This document shows, piece after piece, positions 63,149 through 64,000 of a stretch of 64,000 bases of DNA. Numbering within the stretch: the first letter of the stretch is position 1; each line of letters begins with the position of its first letter. Position numbers and translations under genes: made by a program. The stretch is from NCBI RefSeq assembly GCF_001625655.1, contig NZ_AUYB01000078.1:1-64000 (forward strand). Direction: 5' to 3'. The stretch is from Pseudoalteromonas luteoviolacea DSM 6061. Lineage in GTDB: Bacteria > Pseudomonadota > Gammaproteobacteria > Enterobacterales > Alteromonadaceae. The notes beneath the pieces are model-generated. The model was not told where the DNA came from and did no database searches. It worked only from the letters and a program-made list of their open reading frames with translations.

Positions 63149-64000
63149 ATGAGCAGAACAACCATGTTTCCAGCGAACACAGTTAAATTTGGCATAACAC
63201 CAACTGGCTGGGTCAATGATGACTTTTTAGATATAGACACGGGAATTCCATTTGAACAAATCGTCAGTGAAATGGCACTGGCAGGGTTTGAAGGGTGTAG
63301 CCGAGGGCATAAATATCCGAGCGACCTCCAAGAACTTAAACGTGCGTTAGAACTTAGAGACCTAAAGATATCCGAGCCGTGGGTAAGCACTTACTTTACA
63401 ATCAATGATATGCATGAGCAAACATTTGAAAGTTTTGAAAAAGAAATTAACTTTTTAAAACAGATGCAAAGTGGTGATTTGGTACTTGCGGAACTTGGAG
63501 GCTCCTCACACCAACAACCGATAGCGCTTGTCCCAAATGCTCCTAAATTTAGTGATGAGCAGTGGCGAAGACTCGCAGATGGACTAAACGAGCTTGGCCA
63601 CAAAGCAAATTGTCATGGTATCACCATGTGCTATCACCATCATATGGGTACTGGCGTCATGACGATGGATGCCATCGCAAAACTTGCAGAACTGACCGAC
63701 CCAAACTGCGTAAACTTTTGCTTAGATACCGGCCATTTGTTTTTTGCTGGTGGAGATAATTTAGAGTTTATTAATTTGTACGGTGAGCGTATTAAACATG
63801 TACATTTAAAAAATATCCGCAAAGATGTGATGGATTACAGCCTAGCTAATGATTTGTCATTCAAAGAAGCAATTTTACGAGGAGTATTTACTGTGCCGGG
63901 CGACCCCGCTGGTTGCCTTGACTTTAAAGAAATCTTACAAGCACTTGCAGACAAGAGCTTTGCAGGGTGGTTAATCGTTGAAGCAGAACAAAATCCAGCT
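63149..64000 (+). CDS. iolE: Myo-inosose-2 dehydratase-like (IolE) protein, cut off by the window
   Basis: A TIM-barrel sugar phosphate isomerase/epimerase-like protein, open at the right end (284 codons so far). It matches IolE: FGITPTGWVNDDFLDIDTGIPFEQ, AGFEGCSRGHKYPSD, CYHHHMGTGVMT, FCLDTGHLFFAGGD and VHLKNIRKDV. It would dehydrate 2-keto-myo-inositol in inositol catabolism. AGGGAG precedes the ATG, 56 bases after the small-subunit gene and in the same direction. The link to the dehydrogenase suggests that the GMC enzyme may oxidise inositol or a related cyclitol. Confidence 0.88.
   Translation, partial: MSRTTMFPANTVKFGITPTGWVNDDFLDIDTGIPFEQIVSEMALAGFEGCSRGHKYPSDLQELKRALELRDLKISEPWVSTYFTINDMHEQTFESFEKEINFLKQMQSGDLVLAELGGSSHQQPIALVPNAPKFSDEQWRRLADGLNELGHKANCHGITMCYHHHMGTGVMTMDAIAKLAELTDPNCVNFCLDTGHLFFAGGDNLEFINLYGERIKHVHLKNIRKDVMDYSLANDLSFKEAILRGVFTVPGDPAGCLDFKEILQALADKSFAGWLIVEAEQNPA

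Noticed and set aside
63149..64000. DUF692/TglH-like peptide-modifying iron enzyme
   Set aside because: The TIM barrel carries IolE-specific segments (ITPTGWVNDDFLDI, HKYPSD, YHHHMGTGV) rather than DUF692 motifs.

Overview
The window looks like chromosomal DNA of a marine gammaproteobacterium of the Alteromonadales, most probably Pseudoalteromonas or a close relative. The G+C content is moderate. The gene block trp operon, rnm (yciV), yciO, scpAB, rluB, yciK, sohB keeps the order familiar from enterics and Shewanella. A VolA-type lipoprotein phospholipase, TonB receptors and several Alteromonadales-type accessory genes are interspersed. The genus is inferred from gene content only. I saw no rRNA, tRNA, CRISPR array, insertion sequence or prophage module.

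Layout. 1-4.4 kb: a lipoprotein alpha/beta hydrolase that stops early, a membrane-anchored AraC-type regulator and a PTS EIIC-EAL phosphodiesterase fusion. 4.6-11.3 kb: an accessory region with a membrane coiled-coil protein, an N-acyl amino acid synthase-like acyltransferase, a ThiF(E1)-nitroreductase fusion, a fatty acid hydroxylase-superfamily enzyme with a membrane-anchored partner, a TetR regulator and a small membrane protein. Three near-identical palindromes mark a local TetR regulon. 11.4-22.5 kb: a secreted GGGWT protein, a PSD-like decarboxylase, housekeeping genes, a PepSY/PhoP/PhoQ-like operon, YciI, a sodium symporter, a CPBP protease, YciB and HU.

22.5-29.3 kb: trpE-G-D-CF-B-A on the minus strand, preceded by two complete trp attenuators in series. 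Each has its own leader peptide with three consecutive Trp codons, a pause hairpin, an antiterminator and an intrinsic terminator. 29.5-37.9 kb: conserved housekeeping genes on the plus strand, with yciK opposed. 38.1-40.9 kb: a small operon of a GRDP-like protein, a 42-residue Cys-containing peptide, a methyltransferase and a CYP7/CYP8-like cytochrome P450; this is a candidate, apparently uncharacterised peptide-modification (RiPP-like) locus. 41-44.4 kb: PhoX, then a Zur regulator behind a perfect Zur box, followed by a zinc-family dihydroorotase paralogue.

44.6-51.1 kb: a bile acid:sodium symporter-family transporter, a TonB receptor next to an NCS1 nucleobase permease, and a DEAD-box helicase. 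51.2-54.7 kb: small or uncharacterised proteins, including a secreted leucine-rich-repeat protein. 54.8-64 kb: a metabolic island with a 2-oxo acid decarboxylase plus metallo-beta-lactamase-fold hydrolase, a cytoplasmic GH15 glucoamylase, and a tightly overlapping operon of GMC dehydrogenase, ferritin-like protein and dehydrogenase small subunit, followed by an iolE-like gene that runs off the window.

Starts were moved from the longest frame to better ribosome binding sites where the sequence supports it. All functional names come from reading motifs, not from database searches.
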